Source: Fulvivirga aurantia
GTDB lineage: Bacteria; Bacteroidota; Bacteroidia; Cytophagales; Cyclobacteriaceae
Length of the DNA: 12,209 nucleotides
Direction: 5' to 3'
Assembly (NCBI RefSeq): GCF_009711475.1
Contig: NZ_SMMD01000865.1
Coordinates: 1 to 12,209 of the forward strand
Both the position numbers and the translations under genes were made by a program. Positions 1 to 8,073 of this stretch are shown piece by piece. Within the stretch, counting starts at the first letter, position 1. Each line of letters starts with the position of its first letter. The notes below the pieces were generated by a model. The model worked only from the letters and a program-made list of their open reading frames with translations. It had not been told where the DNA came from and made no database searches.

Positions 1-534
1 GCATACATCCTTAAAATAGCCCCTGAGTTTCAGGAAAATGAGAAGCTTAGAAATATAAAGCAGGATGTTGAAGACATGAATGGAGTTTTTGAGGTTGTCT
101 ACATCGAAAGCCTGGTTGACAGCATTAATAAAAACATGACTAAGATTAGTCTCGTCCTTTTAGGTTTTGCGGCTATTTTGTTACTCACTGTAGTTATGTT
201 GATTAACAACACAATCAAACTGGCGTTGTTTTCCCAACGCTTTTTGGTGAGAAGCATGCAGCTGGTAGGTGCCAAACCGGGTTTTATACAAAAGCCTTTC
301 CTATTAAGAGCAAGCCTTCATGGGGCTTTAGCGGGCTTAATAGCCTCGTTAATGCTTTTTATATTAATGAATTTTGCCAACGATCGGGTTGAGGATCTTG
401 CTACTTTACAAGAAACAGATAAGATACTTATCCTTTTTGCCTCATTACTTGTTATTGGCAGCTTAATTGGCTTTAGTAGTACATATAAAGCAATTAAAAA
501 ATACTTGAGAATGTCTCTGGACGAACTTTACTAA
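1..534 (+). CDS. ftsX: Cell-division ABC transporter permease FtsX, C-terminal part (5' end outside window)
   Basis: The reading frame is open from base 1, so the first visible ATG (position 76) is internal and the true start lies upstream. The visible 177 residues contain a short extracytoplasmic piece, then three hydrophobic segments (roughly codons 50-75, 100-120 and 135-160), and end in a basic tail. This is the usual C-terminal layout of FtsX, with the last three of four membrane helices. FtsX pairs with the ATPase FtsE in the inner membrane and couples the divisome to peptidoglycan hydrolase activation. Identification rests on this topology, on motifs such as the INNTIKLALF and VRSMQLVGA segments after the second helix, and on the Bacteroidota neighbourhood (DUF3098-like gene, uppP, truB, ribF). 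The N-terminal half and first helix cannot be checked here. Confidence 0.88.
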   Translation, partial: AYILKIAPEFQENEKLRNIKQDVEDMNGVFEVVYIESLVDSINKNMTKISLVLLGFAAILLLTVVMLINNTIKLALFSQRFLVRSMQLVGAKPGFIQKPFLLRASLHGALAGLIASLMLFILMNFANDRVEDLATLQETDKILILFASLLVIGSLIGFSSTYKAIKKYLRMSLDELY

Positions 535-554
535 CAGAGCAACAATACTTTAAC

Positions 555-764
555 ATGGAGAAAAACGACAAACTACCTTTCGGGAAGAAAAATTATAAAC
601 TCATGCTACTAGGCCTGGCGGTTTTAGTAATAGGCTTTGTAACTATGAGTGTAGATTCTGAACCGCACGGTTTTGGATTTCTTGGCCTTACATTAGGTCC
701 TATCATAGTTATGCTGGGCTTTATTATTGAATTGTTTGCCATTCTTCATAATCCTAAAAAATAG
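555..764 (+). CDS. Small two-helix membrane protein, DUF3098-type
   Basis: This 69-residue protein has a polar, lysine-rich N-terminus containing FGKKNYK, then two hydrophobic helices (about residues 14-33 and 41-63) joined by a short loop with SEPHGFG, and a lysine-rich tail. Length, topology and the position between ftsX and uppP match the family I know as DUF3098 in Bacteroidota; the name is from memory and was not searched. The function is unknown. It starts 20 bp after ftsX and stops 6 bp before uppP, so it is almost certainly co-transcribed with both. By context it is an inner-membrane accessory of envelope or division processes, but nothing in the sequence shows a catalytic role. No Shine-Dalgarno sequence is seen; the start was chosen because it is the only ATG giving the complete first helix. 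Confidence 0.8.
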   Translation: MEKNDKLPFGKKNYKLMLLGLAVLVIGFVTMSVDSEPHGFGFLGLTLGPIIVMLGFIIELFAILHNPKK

Positions 765-770
765 TCTGTA

Positions 771-1568
771 ATGACATTGATTGAGGCTATCATCCTTGGT
801 ATCATTCAAGGTCTTACCGAATTTTTACCCGTAAGTAGTAGTGGTCATCTTGAGCTAGGTGCCATCGTACTTGGCCTGGAAACTTCCAATAATTTGCTGT
901 TTTCTATCATTGTACATGCCGCTACAGCATTGAGTACAATCGTGGTTTTTAGAAAAGAGATCTTAACGCTCATCAAAGATTTGTTTGCTTTTAAGTGGAA
1001 TGAATCCACGGAATATATTGCCAAAATTGCCGTCTCAATGATACCGGTGTTTATAGTCGGTGTATTTTTTGAAGACAAGGTTGAAGCCTTGTTTAGCGGC
1101 CAAATCTTATTGGTGAGTTCCATGCTATTTGTTACCGGCTTGTTATTACTCATTTCGCATTACACCAAGCCCAAAGATGGTAGTGTCACTTTTGGCAAAT
1201 CTATAATCATCGGTTTGGCACAGGCAATAGCCATTATGCCCGGTATATCAAGATCGGGTAGTACAATTACCACAGCCTTATTTTTGGGCGTTGACCGTTC
1301 AAAAGCAGCACGTTTTTCTTTTCTAATGGTACTCCCCCCTATCTTGGGAGCTGCATTGCTTAAAACATTAGAACTGATGGATAGTGGAACTACTTTAGGC
1401 AGCAATATATCAACTCTCGCTTTAATCGCTGGTTTTATTGCCGCGTTTGTGGCCGGGCTGCTTGCCTGCACCTGGATGATAAGATTAGTAAGAAAAGGAA
1501 AGCTCGTTTATTTTGCCATCTATTGTTTCGTGATAGCTTTTGTAGGTATTGTAGCCACTTTCATATAA
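771..1568 (+). CDS. uppP: Undecaprenyl-diphosphatase UppP (BacA family)
   Basis: This integral inner-membrane enzyme dephosphorylates undecaprenyl diphosphate to the monophosphate, recycling the lipid carrier for peptidoglycan and other surface polymers. Overexpression of family members gives bacitracin resistance. At 265 residues it has the normal length. Both family motifs are present: the glutamate-rich motif near the N-terminus (GLTEFLPVSSSGH, residues 14-26, with E17, S23 and H26) and the second motif PGISRSGST (157-165, with R161). Hydrophobic helices fill most of the rest, and a basic loop (RKGK) precedes the last helix. The start at 771 gives the canonical MTLIEAIILGIIQG opening. It sits 6 bp after the DUF3098-type gene and 9 bp before truB, inside one presumed operon. 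Confidence 0.96.
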   Translation: MTLIEAIILGIIQGLTEFLPVSSSGHLELGAIVLGLETSNNLLFSIIVHAATALSTIVVFRKEILTLIKDLFAFKWNESTEYIAKIAVSMIPVFIVGVFFEDKVEALFSGQILLVSSMLFVTGLLLLISHYTKPKDGSVTFGKSIIIGLAQAIAIMPGISRSGSTITTALFLGVDRSKAARFSFLMVLPPILGAALLKTLELMDSGTTLGSNISTLALIAGFIAAFVAGLLACTWMIRLVRKGKLVYFAIYCFVIAFVGIVATFI

Positions 1569-1577
1569 TTAGTAAAT

Positions 1578-2243
1578 ATGCAGCAACAAAATCAGGAAGG
1601 ATCAGTCTTATTAGTTGACAAACCACTTACCTGGACATCTTTTGATGTTGTAAAAAAGCTACGGTATCACCTTAAAGTAAAGAAGATCGGTCATGCCGGC
1701 ACCTTAGATCCCCTTGCTACAGGTTTGCTGATTTTATGCACAGGCAAAATGACCAAGCAAATCGAAAAATTTCAAGCACAGGAAAAAGAATATACTGGCC
1801 AATTTGTACTTGGACAAACAACCCCCTCCTACGATTTAGAAACTGAGCCAACAGAACCTGTTGATATATCTCACATTACTGAAAGTGACATAAAATCTAA
1901 AACGACTCAATTTACAGGGGTAATCGAACAAACACCTCCGGTGTTTTCTGCGATAAAAGTAAAAGGCAAAAGAGCTTATGAAAGCGCCAGAAAGGGTGAA
2001 GATATTAAGCTGAAATCGAGGCAGGTTGAAATATCTGAATTTGATATAACTGCTATTGACAATAATGCAGTGAGCTTTAGAGTTGTCTGCTCAAAAGGTA
2101 CTTACATTAGAAGCCTCGCGCATGATTTTGGTCAGGCTTTGGGCGTAGGAGCTTACCTAAGCAAACTGCGTAGAACAAGAATCGGTGATTTTAAGGTAGA
2201 TAATGCACAGACAATTGAAGAGATAACGCAAAAGGAGGAATGA
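1578..2243 (+). CDS. truB: tRNA pseudouridine-55 synthase TruB, short form
   Basis: This cytoplasmic enzyme converts U55 in the T-loop of most tRNAs to pseudouridine. The signature GHAGTLDPLATGLL spans residues 38-51 and includes the catalytic aspartate D44. The VDKPLTWTSFDVV opening (13-25), the TPPVFSAIKVKGKRAYE segment in the middle, and the CSKGTYIRSLAHDFG motif near residue 175 are also typical. At 221 residues it is much shorter than E. coli TruB (about 314 aa). It ends soon after the catalytic domain and has no room for a full C-terminal PUA-type RNA-binding domain, which appears usual for Bacteroidota and is not a sign of damage. Its stop codon overlaps the ribF start as ATGA, implying translational coupling. 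Confidence 0.95.
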   Translation: MQQQNQEGSVLLVDKPLTWTSFDVVKKLRYHLKVKKIGHAGTLDPLATGLLILCTGKMTKQIEKFQAQEKEYTGQFVLGQTTPSYDLETEPTEPVDISHITESDIKSKTTQFTGVIEQTPPVFSAIKVKGKRAYESARKGEDIKLKSRQVEISEFDITAIDNNAVSFRVVCSKGTYIRSLAHDFGQALGVGAYLSKLRRTRIGDFKVDNAQTIEEITQKEE

Positions 2244-3169
2244 ATATTTACCACAGCATAGAAGACTTCAATAAACTAGACTATGCCGTAGTCACCAGTG
2301 GCACTTTTGATGGTGTACATGTTGGCCATCAAACGATTCTTTCCAGATTGAAAGAGGTGGCGAAAAAATATGGTGGTGAAACCGTTTTAATCACCTATTG
2401 GCCTCACCCACGATTAGTGCTTTATCCAGAACAAACTGATTTAAAGCTACTTAACACTTTTGAGGAAAAAGCCGATCTACTTAAAAAACAAGGTATTGAC
2501 CATTTATTAAGAATACCATTTACTAAAGATTTTGCTAAAACTACCAGTGAGCAGTTTATCAGAAACTTGCTTGTAAATAGAATTGGCACTAAAAAATTGG
2601 TAATTGGCTATGACCACAGATTTGGTAAAAATAGAGAAGGTAGTTTTGAACACCTTAAAAAAAACTCTTCTAAATACGGCTTTGATGTTGAAGAGATTTC
2701 CCGACAAGATGTAGACAATGTGGCGGTAAGTTCAACAAAAATAAGAAATGCCCTCACTGAAGGAGAAGTAAGCACGGCTGCTCACTTATTGGGCAACCCC
2801 TATTTACTCCAGGGAAGAGTTGTAAAAGGTGAGAAACTTGGTCGAATGATTGGATTCCCTACTGCCAATATTGAAATAGAATTTAGACATAAGTTAATTC
2901 CGGCAGATGGTGCTTATGCCGTTTTTGTAGAATATGAAGGCCGCATGTATAAGGGAATGCTCAACATAGGCTTTAGGCCTACCGTAAGTGGCCTCAATAG
3001 ATCTATCGAAGTGCATATCATAGATTTTGACAAAGAAATTTACGGAGAAACACTATCTATTCAGTTTGTTGATCGAATAAGACCCGAGACGAAGTTTGAA
3101 GATATCGAAGCGCTCAAAAAGCAACTCCAAGCAGACAAAACCTTGGCAATTGACATTTTAAATAAGTAA
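2240..3169 (+). CDS. ribF: Bifunctional riboflavin kinase / FMN adenylyltransferase
   Basis: RibF phosphorylates riboflavin to FMN and then adenylates FMN to FAD in the cytoplasm. The N-terminal nucleotidyltransferase domain (about 1-180) shows the HxGH motif in TFDGVHVGHQ (H27, G29, H30) and the SSTKIRNAL motif (164-172). The C-terminal flavokinase domain (about 185-309) shows GFPTAN (205-210), NIGFRPTV (242-249) and the EVHIIDFDKEIYGE stretch (257-270), which holds the expected catalytic glutamate at 257. Length (309 aa) is normal. The start codon overlaps the truB stop (ATGA). A GGAGG lies at 2234-2238, only one base from the ATG, closer than usual for an effective Shine-Dalgarno. The homologous MxxYxSIExF opening still supports this start. 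It is the last gene of the ftsX-ribF run. Confidence 0.96.
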   Translation: MNIYHSIEDFNKLDYAVVTSGTFDGVHVGHQTILSRLKEVAKKYGGETVLITYWPHPRLVLYPEQTDLKLLNTFEEKADLLKKQGIDHLLRIPFTKDFAKTTSEQFIRNLLVNRIGTKKLVIGYDHRFGKNREGSFEHLKKNSSKYGFDVEEISRQDVDNVAVSSTKIRNALTEGEVSTAAHLLGNPYLLQGRVVKGEKLGRMIGFPTANIEIEFRHKLIPADGAYAVFVEYEGRMYKGMLNIGFRPTVSGLNRSIEVHIIDFDKEIYGETLSIQFVDRIRPETKFEDIEALKKQLQADKTLAIDILNK

Positions 3170-3185
3170 ATTTTGGTCGTATTTA

Positions 3186-3204
3186 GAAAGGGCCATGCTC
3201 TTTC
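3186..3204 (+). terminator. Short hairpin between ribF and scoA, possible terminator
   Basis: An 8-bp stem with one G-U pair (3186-3193 with 3197-3204) closes a three-base CAT loop 17 bp after the ribF stop. It lacks a following run of T, so intrinsic termination is uncertain. It lies about 60 bp before the scoA start and could instead sit in the scoA leader. It is the only structure visible in this 95-bp gap. Confidence 0.35.
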
Positions 3205-3264
3205 GGCATTTAGATCACATTTACTTTCAATAAGAAATAACTTATAAAACCATAACCCCAAATT

Positions 3265-3966
3265 ATGATAAACAAAGTTGTAGAAAATGCAGATGTTGCA
3301 GTTAAAGATATAAAAGATAATGCTGTGCTTATGCTAGGTGGCTTTGGCCTTTGTGGTATACCGGAAAATGCTATTTCGGCTTTACTTAAAACTGGTGTAA
3401 AAGGCCTTACCTGTATATCAAATAATGCCGGTGTAGATGATTTTGGAATTGGCCTTATGCTTAAGACAAGACAGGTCAAAAAAATGATAAGCTCATATGT
3501 GGGCGAAAATGCAGAGTTTGAGCGCCAGCTTTTAGCTGGTGAGTTAGAAGTGGACCTCATACCTCAGGGCACCCTGGCCGAGCGCATCAGAGCGGGTGGT
3601 GCTGGTATCCCTGCCTTCTTTACTCCTGCAGGTTATGGTACGGAAGTGGCCGAAGGAAAAGAAGTAAGAGAGTTTGATGGCAAAAACTACTTGCTCGAAG
3701 AATGGCTGCAAGCAGACTTCGCTTTAGTAAAGGCGTGGAAAGGCGACACTGCGGGTAATCTCATTTTTAAAGGAACCGCCAGAAACTTTAACCCAATGAT
3801 GGCTGCTGCGGGCAAAATAACTATTGCAGAGGTTGAAGAACTTGTGCCTTTAGGAGAACTTGACCCTAACGAAATTCATACACCTGGTATTTATGTACAG
3901 AGAATATTTCAGGGTAAGGATTATGAGAAAAGAATTGAGCAAAGAACTATCACCGAAAAGAAATAA
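3265..3966 (+). CDS. scoA: 3-oxoacid (succinyl-CoA:acetoacetate) CoA-transferase subunit A
   Basis: This is the A subunit of a family I CoA-transferase, which moves CoA from succinyl-CoA to acetoacetate or a similar 3-oxoacid in ketone-body or short-chain acid metabolism in the cytoplasm. The 233-residue length is normal for a free A subunit. The family signature near the N-terminus is clear: [17 protein letters not shown] (18-34, with GGF at 25-27). Other conserved pieces are [10 protein letters not shown], the [13 protein letters not shown] segment, and [23 protein letters not shown]. The B subunit begins 5 bp downstream, so the two form an operon. Substrate choice between acetoacetate and butyrate or acetate cannot be settled by eye, but the sequence most resembles the succinyl-CoA enzyme. 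No Shine-Dalgarno sequence precedes the ATG. Confidence 0.92.
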   Translation: MINKVVENADVAVKDIKDNAVLMLGGFGLCGIPENAISALLKTGVKGLTCISNNAGVDDFGIGLMLKTRQVKKMISSYVGENAEFERQLLAGELEVDLIPQGTLAERIRAGGAGIPAFFTPAGYGTEVAEGKEVREFDGKNYLLEEWLQADFALVKAWKGDTAGNLIFKGTARNFNPMMAAAGKITIAEVEELVPLGELDPNEIHTPGIYVQRIFQGKDYEKRIEQRTITEKK

Positions 3967-3971
3967 TTGAC

Positions 3972-4631
3972 ATGGCATTAGATAAAATAGGAATAGCAAA
4001 AAGAATTGCACAAGAAGTAAAAGACGGATCTTATATTAATCTTGGCATTGGTATACCTACGCTAGTAGCCAATTATATCCCGGATGATATAGAAGTTGTG
4101 CTTCAGTCGGAAAACGGCCTCTTGGGAATTGGCCCATTCCCCCATGAAGAAGACGTAGATGCAGATTTGATTAATGCTGGGAAACAAACTGTTACGATGC
4201 GCCCTGGTTCGGTATTATTTGATAGTTCCGAAAGCTTCGGTATGATAAGAGGTGGGCATGTGCACCTTACTATACTAGGTGCCATGGAGGTATCAGAAAA
4301 TGGTGATATAGCCAACTGGAAAATTCCTGGCAAAATGGTAAAAGGTATGGGAGGTGCAATGGATTTAGTAGCATCTGCCGAAAACATCATCGTTGCCATG
4401 CAACACACCAGTCGATCGGGCAGCTCTAAATTGCTCAAATCTTGTAGTTTACCAATTACAGGTCTAAAGTGTGTAAAAAAGATAGTGACAGATTTGGCCG
4501 TACTTACCGTAGAGCCAGATGGAGGATTCAGACTAATTGAAAGGGCACCTGGAGTTACTGTCGATGAGATTAAGGAAGCTACAGAAGGCAAACTAATAAT
4601 AGAAGGAGATATTCCAGAAATGAAAATATAA
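3972..4631 (+). CDS. scoB: 3-oxoacid (succinyl-CoA:acetoacetate) CoA-transferase subunit B, catalytic
   Basis: This is the catalytic B subunit of the CoA-transferase (219 aa, normal length). The active-site signature LQSENGLLG occupies residues 44-52. Its glutamate E47 is the residue expected to form the glutamyl-CoA thioester intermediate. Further family features are the nucleotide-style loop [10 protein letters not shown] (23-32), [23 protein letters not shown] around residue 100, and [14 protein letters not shown]. It follows scoA with a 5-bp gap. Together the pair makes the complete enzyme that in mitochondria and some bacteria is one fused chain. The transcript probably ends at the long hairpin starting about 20 bp downstream. 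Confidence 0.94.
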   Translation: MALDKIGIAKRIAQEVKDGSYINLGIGIPTLVANYIPDDIEVVLQSENGLLGIGPFPHEEDVDADLINAGKQTVTMRPGSVLFDSSESFGMIRGGHVHLTILGAMEVSENGDIANWKIPGKMVKGMGGAMDLVASAENIIVAMQHTSRSGSSKLLKSCSLPITGLKCVKKIVTDLAVLTVEPDGGFRLIERAPGVTVDEIKEATEGKLIIEGDIPEMKI

Positions 4632-4651
4632 TCAAAAATTACATTTTATAG

Positions 4652-4693
4652 ATAGCTGGCAAATGACGAAATTAAGCGTTACTTGCCAGCTAT
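4652..4693 (+). terminator. Long stem-loop between scoB and gldC, probable terminator or attenuator
   Basis: Bases 4652-4662 pair perfectly with 4683-4693 (11 bp, ATAGCTGGCAA and its complement). Five further inner pairs (4663-4667 with 4677-4681, one of them G-T) follow after a single bulged C at 4682, leaving an 8-9 base loop. A broken T-rich run (TTTGATTTT) follows. It begins 20 bp after the scoB stop, which fits an intrinsic terminator, but ends only about 22 bp before the gldC ATG. It could therefore also act in the gldC leader. Confidence 0.65.
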
Positions 4694-4715
4694 TTGATTT
4701 TAAATAAACAGACAA

Positions 4716-5051
4716 ATGAAAAAATCTAAGATTAATTTCGACATATCCTTAGATAAGGACAATATCCCGGAAAAGATCATGTGGGATGCAACAGAAAAAC
4801 CTGAAGATGGCCCTGAAGAAACATCTGCCATCAACATTTCATTATGGGACCCTAACATGCGTAATACCATGCGCATAGATCTATGGACCAAAGAAATGCC
4901 GGTTGATGAGATGAAGAGATTCTACATTGATTGTCTTGGTGGCATGGCCCAAAGTATACTAAACAGTACCGGAGATGAATTTATGGCTTCAGAAATGAAT
5001 AATCTCTGTGACAAGCTGGTAGAACATGTAAAGAAAGAGGCCAACTCATAA
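4716..5051 (+). CDS. gldC: Gliding motility protein GldC
   Basis: This 111-residue soluble protein has no signal peptide or membrane helix and resembles GldC, a small cytoplasmic protein needed for efficient gliding in Flavobacterium johnsoniae; its molecular role is not defined. Recognisable pieces are the opening KKSKINFDISLDKDNIPEKI, the W-D pattern with a DGPEET segment, the central SLWDPNMRNTMRIDLWTKEMPVDEMKRF stretch, and the helical C-terminus with DEFMASEMNNLCDKLV. Length matches the family. In F. johnsoniae gldC is next to gldB; here gldB is not adjacent and the neighbours are scoB and a TonB receptor, so the gene is probably a separate unit. No Shine-Dalgarno sequence is visible. 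The start gives the family-typical N-terminus. Confidence 0.9.
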   Translation: MKKSKINFDISLDKDNIPEKIMWDATEKPEDGPEETSAINISLWDPNMRNTMRIDLWTKEMPVDEMKRFYIDCLGGMAQSILNSTGDEFMASEMNNLCDKLVEHVKKEANS

Positions 5052-5139
5052 TGGCAATGGGCAAATCCCTCTTTAAACGGTATTTAAATCGTATGCATGC
5101 CTACTATATTAAAATAATTTATTGTAGATTTAGATGATT

Positions 5140-5160
5140 TTAAGCAAATGTTTTGCTTAA
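5140..5160 (+). repeat. Inverted repeat in the gldC / TonB-receptor intergenic region
   Basis: A perfect 9-bp inverted repeat (5140-5148 TTAAGCAAA with 5152-5160 TTTGCTTAA) encloses the three bases TGT. It lies about 90 bp after gldC and 47 bp before the receptor start. It is followed by AT-rich DNA with a T-run at about 5174-5180. It may be a weak terminator for gldC, a leader hairpin, or an operator for the receptor gene; the sequence does not decide. No convincing Bacteroidota promoter (TTTG ... TAnnTTTG) was found in this 155-bp gap. Confidence 0.4.
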
Positions 5161-5206
5161 TTAACAATTAACATTTTTTTGTTTTGACCAAATTAAACCA
5201 GAACCT

Positions 5207-8056
5207 ATGAAGAAGATTTTTACTAAAATGACCTTCCTCCTTTTTCTTTTGATAGGAAGTGTCAGTTTTTCTTACGCCCAAAGCACCAAAATATCAGGTA
5301 CGGTAACCGACCTGAGCACAGGTGATCCGCTGGCCGGTGTAAACATCGTAGTAAAAGGTAAAGTTACCGGTACAATTTCAGATCCAAATGGTGAGTTTAA
5401 TCTCTCTGTTGATGTGCCTACGCCTTTTATTCTACAATTTTCCTTTATCGGATTTGAGACCCAGGAAATCGAAGTTACAGAAAGTGAAAGTGTACTTAAT
5501 GTAACTATGGAAGAAGCTACACTCCTCGGTCAAGAGGTAGTAGTATCTGCATCCAGAGTAGAAGAAAGTATTTTAGAGTCTCCTGTTTCTATCGAAAAGA
5601 TGGATATCAGAGCAATCAGAGAGGCTGCTGCTCCTAACTTTTATGACGCGATCAAGTCATTGAAAGGTATCGATGTAAGTACGCAGAGTATGACATTTTC
5701 ATCTATAAACCCTAGAGGTTTTGGAGCTAATGGAAACACCAGAACTGTACAACTTATTGACGGTATCGACAACCAGGCTCCTGGCCTTAACTTCCCAGTG
5801 GGTAACATTGTAGGTATCAATGAGCTTGACTTAGAAAGCGTTGAAATCTTACCTGGTGCTGCATCAGCTCTTTATGGACCGAATGCAATTCAGGGTATTA
5901 TTCTTATGAATAGTAAGAGCCCGTTTGAATACCAGGGCTTAAGCGTCACTGCTAAAATGGGTCTTAACCATGTTGATGAAGAAGACGATGATATGTCTGT
6001 CTATCACAACTATGCATTACGCTATGCTAAAGCCTTTAATAATAAGGTGGCCTTCAAAGTAACAGCTTCATATTTAAGAGCCAATGACTGGAGAGGTGTT
6101 GATTACCGAAACCAAAGCGGTCTTGTAGAAAATAGCAATGAATTCGACCCAACGGTTGATGGATACAGAGATAACGTAAGAACTTACGATGGTGTAAATG
6201 TATATGGTGAGCCCCTTGTCAATTTAGGTGCTGTGGCAGACGGTGTTATCGCGAGAGGAACTGCTCCAGGTGCCTCTGCTGAGGACCAGGCTTTAGCAGC
6301 TCAGGTTGCAGCTACACGTAGCCTTTACCCTGATGGAGAAAATGGAAACTTCACTCCACTAGGATTTACCGAGAGAGAGTTTGTAGATAATACTACAGAA
6401 AGTTTAAAACTAGGTACTGCTTTACATTACAGATTAAATGACGAGTTAGAGTTAATTGGTCAATACAATATTGGTTATGGTAGTACGGTTTACACGGCTA
6501 ATGACCGTTTTGTTCTTGATGATTTCTCTATTTGGACAGGTAAATTAGAATTAAGAGGTACTAATTTCTTTGTTAGAGGTTATACTACACAGGAAGATGC
6601 TGGTGATAGTTATGCTGCCAACACTTTAGGTTCATTAATTAATGCTGAAACATATATCCCTGAGTATTTTTCAAACTTTGCCGGAGCACGTTCTAGCGGA
6701 CAATCGGTAGATCAAGCTCATGCATTTGCCAGAGCTAATTCTAATAGATTAGAAGTTGGTAGTGATACTTATAATGAGGCATTTGATAGACTACGTCAAA
6801 CACCTATTTCTGAAGGTGGTGCGCAGTTCTTAGATGAAACTAGCTTATACCATGGAGAGTTTATGTACAATTTTGCTGATAAGATTGACTTCGCGGAAAT
6901 TATCGTTGGTGGTAACTTCCGAAGATATAATCTAAAATCTGGCGGTACTCTATTTGCTCTAGAAAATATCGATACTGGTGATGAATTTGACATCAACGAA
7001 TTTGGTGGTTATTTACAATTGCAGAAGTCTGTAGCAGACGAAAGACTTGATTTAACTGGTTCAATTCGTTATGATAAAAATGAAAACTTTGATGGTCAGT
7101 TCTCGCCTAGAGTTTCTGCAGTTTACACAATGGGTGATAACAGAAACCATAACTTAAGAGCTTCTTTTCAGAGAGGTTTTAGAATTCCTACTACGCAGGA
7201 TCAATTTATCAACCTAGATGTAGTTACAAGAAGACTTGTAGGTAGTAACTCTGCATTAGTTGACCAGTTCAACTTCAGAGACAACACCGTTTACACCTTG
7301 GAAAGTGTCAGTGAAGCCCAAAGGGAGAACGATGCCAGTTTATTAGTTGCCTGGGATGATTTCGATTTCGAAACTGAGAAGGTAAGTACTTACGAGTTTG
7401 GTTATAAAAGCTTAATCCAAAATAAACTTTTAATTGACGCTTACTATTACTACAGCCAATACACTGATTTTATTGTTGAAGTTGATCTAGTACAAACTGC
7501 TGCTAACAATACAAGTTCCGGACAAACTCCATTATATAATGGTCCAGCTGATCCTAATGGCATTGCTGCTGGAACAGCTAACACAGCAAGATATGGTTTT
7601 GACGTAAACTCAGAAGAAACCGTAAATACTCAGGGATGGGCTATTGGAGCTGAATATTCTTTACCAAGAGGATTTCAGTTAGGAGGTAATATCTCTTACA
7701 ATGAGTTGATGGATGCTGAGGAATTGAGAGAGCAAGGGTTTAGAGCTCAGTTTAATACGCCAGAATGGAAGTACAACATCAAGTTCGCTAACAGAAAGGT
7801 GACTGATAACTTCGGTTTCTCAATTAACTATAGATGGCAGGATGCCTTTATTTGGGAATCTTCTTTTGGAGAGGGAGTAATTCCTGCATTCGGTACATTA
7901 GACGCTCAGGTAAGCTATAAGCTACCTAGCTTGAAGTCTGTGCTTAAACTTGGTGGATCAAACATTCTAAATGAAAGATATACTACTTCATTTGGTAACC
8001 CTCGTATCGGGGCACTATACTATGTGAGTATCACCTTTGACGAATTTTTTAATTAA
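5207..8056 (+). CDS. TonB-dependent outer-membrane receptor with CarboxypepD_reg-like domain
   Basis: This 949-residue outer-membrane beta-barrel transporter should take up a ligand using TonB/ExbBD energy. A signal peptide (about 1-24, cleavage after SYA) is followed by a CarboxypepD_reg-like beta-sandwich (about 29-101, ISGTVTDLSTGDPLAGVNIVV ... GEFNL). A TonB-box-like EVVVSA (110-115) comes next. The plug domain (about 125-235) includes LIDGIDN (183-189) and the ASALYGPNAIQG motif starting near 219. The remainder is barrel with alternating aromatic-rich strands such as DAYYYYSQYTDF, and ends in YYVSITFDEFFN, a plausible terminal strand. The ligand is not evident. No SusD-like partner follows; instead an SGNH lipoprotein starts 17 bp downstream. 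That suggests a lipid, ester or acylated substrate over a glycan, which is an inference from context only. Confidence 0.93.
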   Translation: MKKIFTKMTFLLFLLIGSVSFSYAQSTKISGTVTDLSTGDPLAGVNIVVKGKVTGTISDPNGEFNLSVDVPTPFILQFSFIGFETQEIEVTESESVLNVTMEEATLLGQEVVVSASRVEESILESPVSIEKMDIRAIREAAAPNFYDAIKSLKGIDVSTQSMTFSSINPRGFGANGNTRTVQLIDGIDNQAPGLNFPVGNIVGINELDLESVEILPGAASALYGPNAIQGIILMNSKSPFEYQGLSVTAKMGLNHVDEEDDDMSVYHNYALRYAKAFNNKVAFKVTASYLRANDWRGVDYRNQSGLVENSNEFDPTVDGYRDNVRTYDGVNVYGEPLVNLGAVADGVIARGTAPGASAEDQALAAQVAATRSLYPDGENGNFTPLGFTEREFVDNTTESLKLGTALHYRLNDELELIGQYNIGYGSTVYTANDRFVLDDFSIWTGKLELRGTNFFVRGYTTQEDAGDSYAANTLGSLINAETYIPEYFSNFAGARSSGQSVDQAHAFARANSNRLEVGSDTYNEAFDRLRQTPISEGGAQFLDETSLYHGEFMYNFADKIDFAEIIVGGNFRRYNLKSGGTLFALENIDTGDEFDINEFGGYLQLQKSVADERLDLTGSIRYDKNENFDGQFSPRVSAVYTMGDNRNHNLRASFQRGFRIPTTQDQFINLDVVTRRLVGSNSALVDQFNFRDNTVYTLESVSEAQRENDASLLVAWDDFDFETEKVSTYEFGYKSLIQNKLLIDAYYYYSQYTDFIVEVDLVQTAANNTSSGQTPLYNGPADPNGIAAGTANTARYGFDVNSEETVNTQGWAIGAEYSLPRGFQLGGNISYNELMDAEELREQGFRAQFNTPEWKYNIKFANRKVTDNFGFSINYRWQDAFIWESSFGEGVIPAFGTLDAQVSYKLPSLKSVLKLGGSNILNERYTTSFGNPRIGALYYVSITFDEFFN

Positions 8057-8073
8057 TACAAGACGTATAAAAG

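Noticed and set aside
76..534. A separate 152-aa gene starting at the ATG at 76
   Set aside because: The same frame is open to base 1 and the upstream codons continue an FtsX-like extracytoplasmic segment, so this ATG is internal.
845..1471. Two minus-strand open frames of about 100 codons inside uppP
   Set aside because: Antisense to a conserved membrane enzyme with both motifs intact; they appear to arise from its codon composition.
1578..2243. Truncated truB pseudogene because it is only 221 codons
   Set aside because: The catalytic domain is complete, the stop overlaps ribF neatly, and the short form without a full PUA domain appears normal in this phylum.
4103..4591. A 162-codon open frame on the minus strand inside scoB
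   Set aside because: It lies wholly antisense to a well-supported catalytic subunit, has a low-complexity Ser/Thr/Pro-rich translation, and shows no recognisable family.
5126..5133. TAGATTTA as a -7 element for the TonB receptor gene
   Set aside because: One mismatch to TAnnTTTG and no -33 TTTG at suitable spacing; in AT-rich DNA such near matches are expected by chance.
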